Notes: generated by a model from the sequence alone, not told the origin. A stretch of DNA of 37,977 nt from Clostridia bacterium (GCA_017421045.1 JAFQMC010000028.1:1-37977), one strand, 5' to 3'; counted from the stretch's first letter, positions 1-7,959 are shown. Program-made: numbers and translations.

Positions 1-844
1 GAGGAACTACCCAGTCAAGAGTAATGTTGGAGAAAGGTGCCTGTGTGCCCCATCTGGAGGGAGTATTAACACCGAAGATGAAGCTCTCCAGAGCCTTCTT
101 GGTCTGCTCATAGGAAAGGTTGTCAACCTTTACAAAGGGAGCGAGGTATGTGTCGAAGGAGGAGAAAGCCTGTGCGCCTGCCCACTCGTTCTGCATAATT
201 CCCAGGAAGTTTACCATCTGGTTGCAAAGTGTTGCCAGATGGCTTGCAGGAGAGGATGTAACCTTGCCGGTAATACCGCCGAGACCCTGCTCGATAAGCT
301 GTCTGAGAGACCAACCTGCACAGTAGCCTGTGAGCATGGAAAGGTCGTGGATGTGGATGTCGGCACGGCGGTGAGCGTTTGCGATTTCGTCGTCGTAAAC
401 CTCACTGAGCCAGTAGTTTGCTGTGATAGCACCGGAGTTTGAGAGAATCAGACCGCCTACAGAGTAGGTAACGGTGGAGTTCTCCTTAACTCGCCAGTCG
501 TTGATTTTAACGTAGTTGTCTACGATCTCCTTGTAGTCAAGGATGGTGGACTTAACGCGTCTGAGCTTTTCTCTCTGGCGTCTGTAGAGGATGTATGCCT
601 TGGCAACATCGCCGTAGCCTGTCTGGATGAGAACATCCTCGACGGAGTCCTGAATGTCTTCAACTGCAATCTTGTTGTCAACAACCTTGGTTGCAAAGTC
701 GGCAGTAACCTTCAGAGCCAGCAGGTCTATCACGGAGTCGTGGTAGTCCTTGTTTGTAGCCTCAAAAGCCTGCTTAATGGCGGTTGTGATTTTGGAAAGA
801 TCGAAGTCAACTATTTTGTCGTCACGTTTAATTACCTGATACAT
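1..844 (-). CDS. nrdD: Anaerobic (class III) ribonucleoside-triphosphate reductase, 5' part
   Basis: This gene runs off the left edge; 281 codons are visible. The enzyme reduces ribonucleoside triphosphates to deoxyribonucleotides using an oxygen-sensitive glycyl radical, in the cytoplasm. The N-terminus (MYQVIKRDDKIVDFDL, about residues 1-90) is an ATP-cone, the allosteric nucleotide-binding domain. Near residue 165 the HRRADIHIHDLSMLTGYCAG stretch is characteristic of the NrdD catalytic domain. The glycyl-radical C-terminus lies outside the window. The ATG at 844 is preceded by AAGGAGTGG at good spacing. The activase gene nrdG is on the same strand but 5.2 kb upstream, separated by a plus-strand dockerin operon. 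Two NrdR boxes overlap its promoter. Confidence 0.95.
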   Translation of the reverse strand, partial: MYQVIKRDDKIVDFDLSKITTAIKQAFEATNKDYHDSVIDLLALKVTADFATKVVDNKIAVEDIQDSVEDVLIQTGYGDVAKAYILYRRQREKLRRVKSTILDYKEIVDNYVKINDWRVKENSTVTYSVGGLILSNSGAITANYWLSEVYDDEIANAHRRADIHIHDLSMLTGYCAGWSLRQLIEQGLGGITGKVTSSPASHLATLCNQMVNFLGIMQNEWAGAQAFSSFDTYLAPFVKVDNLSYEQTKKALESFIFGVNTPSRWGTQAPFSNITLDWVVP

Positions 845-889
845 TAAAAAAGCCACTCCTTTTCGTTTATTATTTCTTAGTGCTACACA

Positions 890-918
890 ATCATACACAA
901 AAAATTGTGGTTTGTCAA
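890..918 (-). promoter_or_regulatory. nrdD promoter (TTGACA-17-TATGAT)
   Basis: On the minus strand a -35 TTGACA (913-918) and a -10 TATGAT (890-895) are separated by exactly 17 bp, about 45 bp before the nrdD start codon. One NrdR box lies across the spacer and -10, and a second lies just upstream of the -35, so a bound repressor would block polymerase. Confidence 0.8.
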
Positions 919-942
919 TAGGCAAACCACAATATATTGTGA
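895..942. promoter_or_regulatory. Tandem NrdR boxes upstream of nrdD
   Basis: Two 16-bp near-palindromes, ACACAAAAAATTGTGG (895-910) and CCACAATATATTGTGA (927-942), match the NrdR-box pattern (roughly ACACWATATATWGTGT). Their starts are 32 bp apart, about three helical turns, the spacing known for cooperative NrdR binding. NrdR is the ATP/dATP-sensing zinc-ribbon repressor of ribonucleotide reductase genes; its own gene is not in this window. Confidence 0.82.
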
Positions 943-977
943 CAATTCTGTTATCTTTAATTTTTAATCGGAATTAT

Positions 978-1016
978 AAAAAAGCGATGAACCCCGGCAA
1001 ATCCAGTGTCCATCGC
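978..1016 (-). terminator. Intrinsic terminator upstream of the nrdD promoter
   Basis: Read on the minus strand, GCGATG pairs with CATCGC across an inner, partly paired arm, followed directly by TTTTTT. It lies before the nrdD promoter, in the same direction, with no gene between it and the possible boxes at 1042-1086. It may end a short leader or small RNA, or insulate nrdD from read-through. Confidence 0.6.
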
Positions 1017-1041
1017 AACTTTGATGGTTATAAGTCTGTAA

Positions 1042-1086
1042 CCACAATATTTTGTGGTAATTTTTATCAATCACAAGATATAGTGG
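1042..1086. promoter_or_regulatory. Second possible pair of NrdR-like boxes
   Basis: CCACAATATTTTGTGG (1042-1057) is a strong NrdR-like palindrome and TCACAAGATATAGTGG (1071-1086) a weaker one. Their starts are 29 bp apart rather than the usual 31-32. The second also overlaps a separate dyad, AAGATATA-gtgg-TATATCTT (1075-1094), so its identity is less certain. The rest of the 845-1327 gap holds the terminator at 978-1016 and the promoter at 1210-1238. Confidence 0.5.
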
Positions 1087-1209
1087 TATATCTTGCGGTG
1101 ACGTCTATTTTTGCGTTGTTTGCCCAAGAACAGCCTCACTTATCAATATATATTGCCGGGAAGGTGTAGCGGAGGTGAGTATATTTACCAATGAAATTGT
1201 GGGGAATCG

Positions 1210-1238
1210 TTGACAAGCACTGTGACAATTAGTATAAT
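1210..1238 (+). promoter_or_regulatory. Promoter of the peptidase/scaffoldin operon (TTGACA-17-TATAAT)
   Basis: A fully consensus sigma-A-type promoter: TTGACA at 1210-1215, 17-bp spacer, TATAAT at 1233-1238. It leaves a leader of about 80 nt before the AAGGAGG ribosome-binding site (1314-1320) of the gene at 1328. Confidence 0.85.
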
Positions 1239-1327
1239 TATTATAAATGTTACCGCGAAAATTTATGAATAATACCGAGAGCAAAGCAAATAGTATGATG
1301 TTTGTTAATCGGTAAGGAGGAAACAGC

Positions 1328-4300
1328 ATGAAAAAAACCTTAGCTTTATTGCTTGTGGTGTTGATATGTTTATCATCGCTCGCTATTTGCATGACATCTG
1401 TGCAAGCGGCCACCAATGCCAACGCTACAAAGGCAATCGATAACCTGCAGACCAAGAGCGGGTACCAAAAAGGCTATCGGTATGGTGGGGATTTGCAGTG
1501 TTATGGATTTGCCAGAAAAGTATATACAAAGCTTTTTGGAATGGAGATGGGAAGTCAAAACAAAAGCACATATTATAGTATTAATAATCCTTCTATGTAT
1601 GTGGTTGGTCAGCTTAAAGGCGCACATTCTTTATCAGAAATTAAAGCGTTACTGATGAAAGCAAGTCCTGGAGATGTTTTGACCTATCGCACAACGTGTG
1701 CATGGACACATACTGCGATAGTTGAAGCAGTTGATTCAACTGGAATTACACTTTATCATTATACGGATGATGATCCAAGTGAGTCTATTAATTATTCTGT
1801 GAAGATTACAAAAGCATATTGGAGTAAATCAGTAAATGCAGATAATTGGTATGCTGTTGCTTGGATTGGTCAGCTTACCTCAAGCAGTCACGGTATGACT
1901 CTTTACCATGCCAAGAACTATGACGAACTTTACGGCAGTGCCTATAGCATCAAGCATAACGCAAATGGTGGAACAGGTTCGGTTGCCACTTCTTCTGTGA
2001 CATATGGTACAGACTTCACCATTGCCAAAAGCGGATTTACAAGAGCCGGATATGCTCTGGCAGGATATAATGTGTATCGCTCCTCTGACAAAAGGTGGTA
2101 TACCACAGGCGGTTGGGCAACAGCCGCTGAGATAACAAGCGGAGGCTACACTAAGAAGCAGTATTCCCCCGGCGCAACCTACACTTTGGACTACTCATGG
2201 ACCAGAGGTGCCAGTGCAGGTGATACATATACCTTTTATGCGGTGTGGAAGCAAAGTGCTTTTAATATTGCCTATAATGCCAACGGCGGTACAGGCACCA
2301 TGGCTTCCTCAACAATAAATTCAGGAGGCATACTGACAATTCCTGAATGTAGCTACACCCGTGACGGTTATTATTTCTTGGGATATAATGTGTTAAGACA
2401 ATCCGATTCGGGTTGCTATATAGCCGGAAAAGGATGGTTTACTTCTTCTGTTCTGAAAAATAACGGATATAAAAAGAGACTGTATACCCCGGGTGAAGCT
2501 CTTACGTTTGACAACTCGTGGACAAACGGAGCAACGGCAGGAGATACATACACCTTTTATGCTATATGGGGAAAAAATAATCCCTCTCTGAATTTTTACA
2601 ATAACTACAGCGGAGCCAATTATATTGCAAGCGGAATAACAGAGGGAGAGCTGTTTGAGAAAAGCTTCATCAGCAGAGATGAAAGTGTATATACCCTGAG
2701 CATTGACTCTACGGAACGTCTCAATAACCAGAATAGTCTTAAGATTGTAGGTAAAGCCGCAGGCTCAAGCGGTAAAGACATGGCATTTATGACGGATACC
2801 AATCAGGGCTGTTGCGTCTGGGGCGGTGCACGTGATGACAAGCAGATGACCCTGTCCTTCTGGGCAAAGTCATCAGTAAATGGTGCTAAGATGTACCTGC
2901 GCTGGGGATATACCTCTGATTATCAGACCATAACGCTTACAACAAGCTGGAAGAAGTACACCGTTGATATGTCAAAGAACCTGTATGACGGTAATGTGAT
3001 TCATCCCTATTTTGATACTGCAGGAACTTTTTACATTAACAATCTGTTCCTGAGGGATGGAAGCACCTCGGAGATTTACAGACAAGAAAGCACAGATATA
3101 GTAGATACAATTTCATATGATTACGGCAGCACCTACGGCAAGCTTCCAACTGCCGAGAGAGCAGGTTATACTTTCAAAGGCTGGTATACTGCGAAAGTTG
3201 GAGGTACACAGATAACTGCTGATACACAGGTTCTCCCCGATGATACAAATGTATACGCTCATTGGGAGCAGGATTTCTGTGATGCATCAGTTGGTCTTAC
3301 ATATGCGCCCGACGGCAGGGTTTACGAGCTTTATGACAATGCACTGTCCTGGGAGGAAGCAAAGGCACATTGTGAGTCTCTTGGAGGTCATCTGGTCACC
3401 ATAAACAGTGCTGAAGAAAATGAACTCGTGCACAGTATGATATCAGATGACAGCAGAATTGCCTGGATTGGTGCATACTTTGATACAGAAACCGGCGCCT
3501 GGCGTTGGGTAACAGATGAGGAGTTTGATTATACAAACTGGGCAAGCGGTGAGCCTACAAACTCTGAGGCTTCTCCAGAGCCTTACGCTCATATGCATCC
3601 TTGTGACATTGGTACCGTACAGGTAAGTGCTACATGGAATGATATGTCTATTTTAGATTCATGGACATCTCACTATGCCGTTCAGAATTCTTCATATATA
3701 TGCGAGTATGAACCCGGGGCTTATGATGACCCCAACGACCCTGAAGATCCTGATGACCCCGAAGATCCTGAGATTCCTACAGACCCAGAAGACCCGGATG
3801 ACCCCGAGAACCCGGATGTTCCCGTGGATCCTGAAGAAATTGTCGCCGTATATTTCTACAATTCTCTTGGTTGGAAAGACCCGTACATATGTTATTATGA
3901 TGGGACGGAAGAAATAACCTATATACTATTTATGGACTACGTAGGTGTGAGTGCACAGGGAGATGTGTATTCAGCGTATATTCCTTCGGACGAGACCGAG
4001 TTCTGGTTTGGAACAGCAGAAAGCGAGAATATGGCAGCTACTGTATCGGTAGTTGGAAACCCTGTAGATGGAATTGGATATATGCCATCCGAGCTTAATG
4101 AGGACAGTTTATACGATTTGATTTCTCTTGAGTATGAGGATGGTGCTTTCGGATATCCTGATGAGCCTCAACCAACCCCGGTACTGAAGGGCGATGTTAA
4201 CGGAGACGGCGAAGTTGATATTGGTGACGCAGTGGTCGTTTCCAGATATTCTGCCGGATTCTTATCCTTGGATAGTGTGCAGCTTATCACGGCAGATGTT

Positions 4301-4381
4301 AACGGAGACGGTGAAGTTGATATTGGTGATGCTGTGGTCATTTCAAGATATAGTGCAGGATTTATTACATCAATAGGATAA
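1328..4381 (+). CDS. Secreted NlpC/P60-like cysteine peptidase / C-type lectin protein with C-terminal dockerin
   Basis: A 1017-aa exported modular protein. Residues 1-28 are a signal peptide ending in VQAA. Residues 45-185 look like an NlpC/P60 or CHAP-type cysteine peptidase or amidase domain, with candidate catalytic Cys58 (QCYGFA) and His128 (TCAWTHTAIV). Two repeats of the Listeria-Bacteroides (InlB B-repeat) type follow at about 209-417, each ending DTYTFYA[VI]W. A beta-sandwich-like carbohydrate-binding-like segment is at about 420-590 and a third repeat at about 590-650. A C-type lectin domain covers about 655-793 (WEEAKAHCESLGGHLVTI, then WNDM and YICEYE). An acidic Pro-Asp linker (796-836), a CBM26-like segment (838-945) and a type I dockerin (954-1017) complete it. 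Both calcium loops of the dockerin read DVNGDGEVDIGDAVV. It is cotranscribed with the cohesin gene 19 nt downstream. DNA for the peptidase segment looks more AT-rich than the rest. Peptidase activity and target are inferred. Confidence 0.88.
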   Translation: MKKTLALLLVVLICLSSLAICMTSVQAATNANATKAIDNLQTKSGYQKGYRYGGDLQCYGFARKVYTKLFGMEMGSQNKSTYYSINNPSMYVVGQLKGAHSLSEIKALLMKASPGDVLTYRTTCAWTHTAIVEAVDSTGITLYHYTDDDPSESINYSVKITKAYWSKSVNADNWYAVAWIGQLTSSSHGMTLYHAKNYDELYGSAYSIKHNANGGTGSVATSSVTYGTDFTIAKSGFTRAGYALAGYNVYRSSDKRWYTTGGWATAAEITSGGYTKKQYSPGATYTLDYSWTRGASAGDTYTFYAVWKQSAFNIAYNANGGTGTMASSTINSGGILTIPECSYTRDGYYFLGYNVLRQSDSGCYIAGKGWFTSSVLKNNGYKKRLYTPGEALTFDNSWTNGATAGDTYTFYAIWGKNNPSLNFYNNYSGANYIASGITEGELFEKSFISRDESVYTLSIDSTERLNNQNSLKIVGKAAGSSGKDMAFMTDTNQGCCVWGGARDDKQMTLSFWAKSSVNGAKMYLRWGYTSDYQTITLTTSWKKYTVDMSKNLYDGNVIHPYFDTAGTFYINNLFLRDGSTSEIYRQESTDIVDTISYDYGSTYGKLPTAERAGYTFKGWYTAKVGGTQITADTQVLPDDTNVYAHWEQDFCDASVGLTYAPDGRVYELYDNALSWEEAKAHCESLGGHLVTINSAEENELVHSMISDDSRIAWIGAYFDTETGAWRWVTDEEFDYTNWASGEPTNSEASPEPYAHMHPCDIGTVQVSATWNDMSILDSWTSHYAVQNSSYICEYEPGAYDDPNDPEDPDDPEDPEIPTDPEDPDDPENPDVPVDPEEIVAVYFYNSLGWKDPYICYYDGTEEITYILFMDYVGVSAQGDVYSAYIPSDETEFWFGTAESENMAATVSVVGNPVDGIGYMPSELNEDSLYDLISLEYEDGAFGYPDEPQPTPVLKGDVNGDGEVDIGDAVVVSRYSAGFLSLDSVQLITADVNGDGEVDIGDAVVISRYSAGFITSIG

Positions 4382-4400
4382 TAAAGCAGAGGAGAGAAAT

Positions 4401-5984
4401 ATGAAAAATCTTAAAACAATCTTGTGTGTTCTGATATCTGTATTAATGATAATGGGAACACTATTCCTTAGCGTTACAGTGCAAGCAAACGACAGCACTG
4501 CACCCACAGTTACAGTTGAAAGTAAAACCGTAGAGCCTGGAGAGGAATTTGCTGTTAATGTGGATATTGTAAATACTTCTTCTATTTATAGTGGAAGCTT
4601 TGTCTTGAATTATGACAGCAATAAATTAGAAGTATTAGTATATAAAAAAGCAGAAATCCTCGGCAACTACATGGATAACTGTAATCTTGATTATCAGTCT
4701 GCAGGCAATAAGGTGTACTTCAACTTCTTTGGCAATTACGCAATGACAGGTGAAGGAACAATGGTTACCTTTACATTCAAAGCAAAAGCTGATGCTAAAG
4801 GTGATGCGGAACTGAGAGTTTCTAACCTTAAAATGTACGACGGAAGCGGAGTGTCGCTTAATCCTGTCGCAATTAACGGTGTTGTTTCAATCGTAACAGC
4901 TACAAGTGAAGTCACAACGAATCCTCCTGCAACCACCACAGCACCTCCTACAACTACTACAGCTCCACCTGTGACATCTACAGCAACAGATCCTAAGGAG
5001 ACTACCACAGCACCTCCTACAACTACTACAGCTCCACCTGTGACATCTACAGCAACAGACCCCAAGGAGACTACCACTGCACCTCCTGCAACTACTACAG
5101 CTCCACCTGTGACCTCCACAGCAACAGATCCCAAGGAGACTACCACTGCACCTCCTGCAACTACTACAGCTCCACCTGTAACCTCTACATCAACTGACCC
5201 CAGAGAGACTACATACGAGACAGTTGCCACCGTGACTGAGATTTCTACGGCAGAGTCGATAACCACAGTCGGTCATGAGGAAATGGTGCTTATGGGTGAT
5301 GCTGACTTGTCTGAGAAAATCACAGTCAAGGATGCTACACTTATTCAGAAAAACGTAGCGGGACTTTCAGAACTTTCAGAGAAGGCGATGTTTGCCTCAA
5401 ATGTAATTTCCACAGATAATCTTAATGTCAAGGATGCTACTGCAATTCAGAAGTGGCTTGCATCTCTTCCCATAAACGTCAAGATAAACGAGTTCGTGCC
5501 ATATGAAGAAGATACTCCCTCCGAGCCTGTGACAACTACAGTGGCAGAAGATGTTGCGGTTATCTCTTGCGGAGGAGAGACCTTCACCGCAAAGGTTGGT
5601 GATACAATCACCTACTCTGTGCTTCTTGAAGCTGAGAAAAAATTTGAAAATATACAGGGAAATGTCTATTTTGACAGTACAGTTTTAAGTCTTCTCAGCA
5701 ACGATTCAGAGCACTGTCCCAATCTTCCTTATGCAATGGTGAATCAGGATTCGGATGATTCCATACTGTTCCTGGCAACAGACGGATACTCAACAGGATT
5801 TGACTTTAGAAGCGAAAAACTGCTTTTCACCTATTCCTTTGTTGTTCGTTCGGCAGAAGAGACCGAGTTAGATCTTGTGATCGACACGATGACTATTGTG
5901 GGTGGTGATGACTATTACTTTGATTGCGGCGAGGCAGTCGTTACCGACGGAATCACCATAAAAGAATTGGTGACAGTTGTATAG
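4401..5984 (+). CDS. Small scaffoldin: cohesin, Thr-Pro linker, dockerin, cohesin
   Basis: A 527-aa secreted protein. Residues 1-30 are a signal peptide. A first cohesin-like beta-sandwich spans about 33-165 (VTVESKTVEPGEEFAVNVDI, GEGTMVTFTFKAKA). A Thr/Pro-rich linker with four 23-residue repeats covers 178-269. A dockerin follows at about 296-355 (MGDADLSEKITVKDATLIQK and NLNVKDATAIQKW), with a degenerate second calcium loop. A second, more divergent cohesin-like domain fills about 388-527 (FTAKVGDTITYSVLLEAE). Such a protein could bind two dockerins while docking onto another cohesin. The ATG has an AGAGGAGAG site and lies 19 nt after the upstream stop. No sortase motif or membrane anchor is visible. 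The second cohesin assignment is weaker than the first. Confidence 0.87.
   Translation: MKNLKTILCVLISVLMIMGTLFLSVTVQANDSTAPTVTVESKTVEPGEEFAVNVDIVNTSSIYSGSFVLNYDSNKLEVLVYKKAEILGNYMDNCNLDYQSAGNKVYFNFFGNYAMTGEGTMVTFTFKAKADAKGDAELRVSNLKMYDGSGVSLNPVAINGVVSIVTATSEVTTNPPATTTAPPTTTTAPPVTSTATDPKETTTAPPTTTTAPPVTSTATDPKETTTAPPATTTAPPVTSTATDPKETTTAPPATTTAPPVTSTSTDPRETTYETVATVTEISTAESITTVGHEEMVLMGDADLSEKITVKDATLIQKNVAGLSELSEKAMFASNVISTDNLNVKDATAIQKWLASLPINVKINEFVPYEEDTPSEPVTTTVAEDVAVISCGGETFTAKVGDTITYSVLLEAEKKFENIQGNVYFDSTVLSLLSNDSEHCPNLPYAMVNQDSDDSILFLATDGYSTGFDFRSEKLLFTYSFVVRSAEETELDLVIDTMTIVGGDDYYFDCGEAVVTDGITIKELVTVV
4932..5207 (+). repeat. Four 69-bp tandem repeats encoding the Thr-Pro linker
   Basis: Four in-frame copies of a 69-bp unit encode a 23-residue linker (TTTAPP.TTTAPPVTST.TDP.E). 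Copies differ at a few bases. Slippage or recombination could change linker length between strains. Confidence 0.9.
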
Positions 5985-6015
5985 TTTTCCGCAGTGTAAA
6001 CTTAATGAAAAAAAC

Positions 6016-6044
6016 AAAGCAGGTGCTGTTTCAGCACCTGCTTT
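6016..6044. terminator. Bidirectional terminator between the scaffoldin gene and nrdG
   Basis: A perfect 13-bp stem (AAAGCAGGTGCTG / CAGCACCTGCTTT) with a 3-nt loop and A/T tracts on both sides. It can serve the plus-strand operon and the convergent nrdG transcript. Confidence 0.9.
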
Positions 6045-6085
6045 TGCGTGGTAGAAAATTAGTTTTACTGAGATAATTCGTATTC

Positions 6086-6775
6086 TTATACTCCTCGAAG
6101 CTGTGTGCAGGGGAGTTTTCTCTTGACCTCTTTATACATGGCGGTCAGCTCCTGATTGGTGTAGCCCTCTATGGTACTGTCGATGAGATTTCCCGAGTCC
6201 ACAAACTGTTGCAGATAGTAGGCGTCGCAGCCGGAAATCCACTCGGCAATATCCAGCAGATCCTCCGTGGTATGAAAATTCTTTGTGACGGTGGTGCGGA
6301 ATTCGTAGGGGATATCACCCTTTTTCAGAAACTCCACGCTCTCGTTTACAGCCGAAAGGTCGAAGGCGGTTTTGCCTGCGGTGAGAGCATACTTTTTCTG
6401 AGAATTTTTGATATCCATTGCCACAAAGTCCACAAGTCCGCTTCGGCAAAGCTTTTTGAGCTTTTTCGGGAAACTGCCGTTGGTGTCAAGTTTCACAAGG
6501 AAGCCCATGTCCTTCACGGCTTTCATGAATTCCTCGATGTCCTCCTGAAGCAACGGCTCTCCGCCTGTGATGCATACGCCGTCCAGAATACCCTTGCGTG
6601 TACGCAGAAATGACAGCACGTCTCCGGGAGTGATTTGTTCCTGAGATTTTTCCGTCACCAGCAGAGCGTTGTGGCAGAAGGGACAGCGGAAGTTGCATCC
6701 GTGAGTGAACACGGTGCATGCCATCTTCTGCGGAAAGTCGAGGAGTGTGAGTTTTTGAAGTGCTTCTATTTTCAT
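6086..6775 (-). CDS. nrdG: Anaerobic ribonucleoside-triphosphate reductase activating protein (radical SAM)
   Basis: A 229-aa radical-SAM enzyme that installs the glycyl radical on NrdD. The CxxxCxxC motif is Cys27-Cys31-Cys34 (GCNFRCPFC) and binds the 4Fe-4S cluster; the CITGGEPLLQ segment near residue 70 is the SAM-binding GGE motif. The opening IEALQKLTLLDFPQKMACTV resembles the NrdG-like family with an extended N-terminus rather than short E. coli NrdG. It lies 34 nt after the hydrolase gene on the same strand, so the two are probably cotranscribed. Its likely partner nrdD is 5.2 kb away on the same strand. The exact glycyl-radical partner is inferred. Confidence 0.88.
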   Translation of the reverse strand: MKIEALQKLTLLDFPQKMACTVFTHGCNFRCPFCHNALLVTEKSQEQITPGDVLSFLRTRKGILDGVCITGGEPLLQEDIEEFMKAVKDMGFLVKLDTNGSFPKKLKKLCRSGLVDFVAMDIKNSQKKYALTAGKTAFDLSAVNESVEFLKKGDIPYEFRTTVTKNFHTTEDLLDIAEWISGCDAYYLQQFVDSGNLIDSTIEGYTNQELTAMYKEVKRKLPCTQLRGV

Positions 6776-6809
6776 AGTTGATACCTTAATGTTGGGATGT
6801 ATTCGTAAG

Positions 6810-7775
6810 TCAGATTTCTGTAATTTCGGAAATAAACTTCTTTATTTCATTGTCGTACTTTTCCTCTGCATTTATACGCAGATGGGAGTGGGCGCCCTTT
6901 TCAAACCACACAAGTCTCTTTTTGCTGCTGGAGCATTTGTCGAAGAGAGACTGGCATTTCTCGGGGATAGAGTAGGCGTCCTGCTTTCCGCACAGCAGAA
7001 GGAAGGGAACATCAATTTTATCTATGTAGTTGATGGGCGACTGCTTTTTGATGTCGATGCCAAGATGGATTTTACAGATGAGTCTTATCTGCCAGAGCAC
7101 GGGATATATAGGCTTTTTCAGCTCTACAAGGTGCTCTCTGAAGCTTTCGTAGAAAGAGTGGTAGGTGCCCTCTGCGATGATAGCTTTCACGCATTTGGGG
7201 AAATCGGGTTTTGCCGCCGCAAGGATAGCCGCCGCACTGCCGATGCAGATACCGTGTATGTAGAACTCCTTGTTCTGAGGATAGTTTTCTGTGATGTAGT
7301 TTATCCATGCTGTGACGTCTCGGCTCTCGGGCACACCCACGCCTACGAAGTCACCCTCGCTCAGGCCGTTGGCTCTTGTGTCGATAACAAGCACGTTGCA
7401 TCCTGCCTCTTTGTAGGGCTTTGCAAAATAATAGTCATACAGCAGAGACTCCGCACGGCCCTGCTCAATAAGCACGCACTTCTCAAATCCGAAGTCGAAG
7501 TATTCGCCGCAGAGCTTCAAGTTGTCGTTTGTGATGGAGACTTCGGTTTTGTATTCCTTGTTTTCGTCGCCCCATCTGAGTCCCTGCTCAAACATTTCAA
7601 CGTGCTCGGGATTTGTTACACAACTGCACTCGCGACCCCATTTGTTGGGAGAGGTGCGCACAAGCTGGTCTTTGAAAACCTCAAAAGTTATTTTATAGGT
7701 GATAATAAACATCACCGCCAGTGATATTATCACAAAATCCACAAGTATTATTAACAGATATCCCCATATCGGCAT
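6810..7775 (-). CDS. Membrane-anchored alpha/beta hydrolase with Cys nucleophile
   Basis: A 321-aa protein with an N-terminal membrane segment (about residues 4-27) followed by an alpha/beta-hydrolase fold. The nucleophile elbow reads HGICIGS, placing Cys177 where this family usually has Ser. Likely partners are Asp266 (CGKQDAYSIP) and His296 (KGAHSHLR). Cys nucleophiles are known in dienelactone hydrolases, but substrate cannot be deduced here. The start is fixed by AGGAGG six bases before ATG. It is the first gene of a probable operon with nrdG; a functional link to nucleotide reduction is not evident. Confidence 0.85.
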   Translation of the reverse strand: MPIWGYLLIILVDFVIISLAVMFIITYKITFEVFKDQLVRTSPNKWGRECSCVTNPEHVEMFEQGLRWGDENKEYKTEVSITNDNLKLCGEYFDFGFEKCVLIEQGRAESLLYDYYFAKPYKEAGCNVLVIDTRANGLSEGDFVGVGVPESRDVTAWINYITENYPQNKEFYIHGICIGSAAAILAAAKPDFPKCVKAIIAEGTYHSFYESFREHLVELKKPIYPVLWQIRLICKIHLGIDIKKQSPINYIDKIDVPFLLLCGKQDAYSIPEKCQSLFDKCSSSKKRLVWFEKGAHSHLRINAEEKYDNEIKKFISEITEI

Positions 7776-7823
7776 AGTTGAATCCTCCTGATTTCAAACA
7801 GATGTATTTTGAATAACATTCTT

Positions 7824-7852
7824 ATTATGTAATAAATTATCATAAAAGTAAA
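7824..7852 (-). promoter_or_regulatory. Probable promoter of the hydrolase-nrdG operon
   Basis: On the minus strand TTTACT (7847-7852) and CATAAT (7824-7829) are spaced by 17 bp. The match is moderate and the region is AT-rich. No NrdR box was seen here, unlike at nrdD. Confidence 0.5.
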
Positions 7853-7930
7853 TATGCAAAGAGAAATATAAGCATATTAATGATATGTAAATTTTAGAAA
7901 CCCGCAAAGCACAGAGGCAAAATAAAACAG

Positions 7931-7959
7931 TTGAAAATATTGTCGAATACTGTTATACT
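7931..7959 (+). promoter_or_regulatory. Promoter of the DegV gene (TTGAAA-17-TATACT)
   Basis: TTGAAA at 7931-7936 and TATACT at 7954-7959 with 17-bp spacing, about 30 bp before the start codon at 7990. Confidence 0.7.

Noticed and set aside
4932..5207. Possible CRISPR array
   Set aside because: The repeats are contiguous 69-bp units without spacers and encode a protein linker in frame.
4736..5266. Val/Gly-rich 176-codon open frame on the minus strand inside the scaffoldin gene
   Set aside because: It is the antisense of the Thr-Pro repeats; the repeat composition keeps the frame open and there is no ribosome-binding site or promoter.
6789..7724. 311-codon plus-strand open frame opposite the Cys-nucleophile hydrolase
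   Set aside because: The minus-strand gene has clear hydrolase motifs, a ribosome-binding site and a promoter; the plus frame has no recognisable domain.
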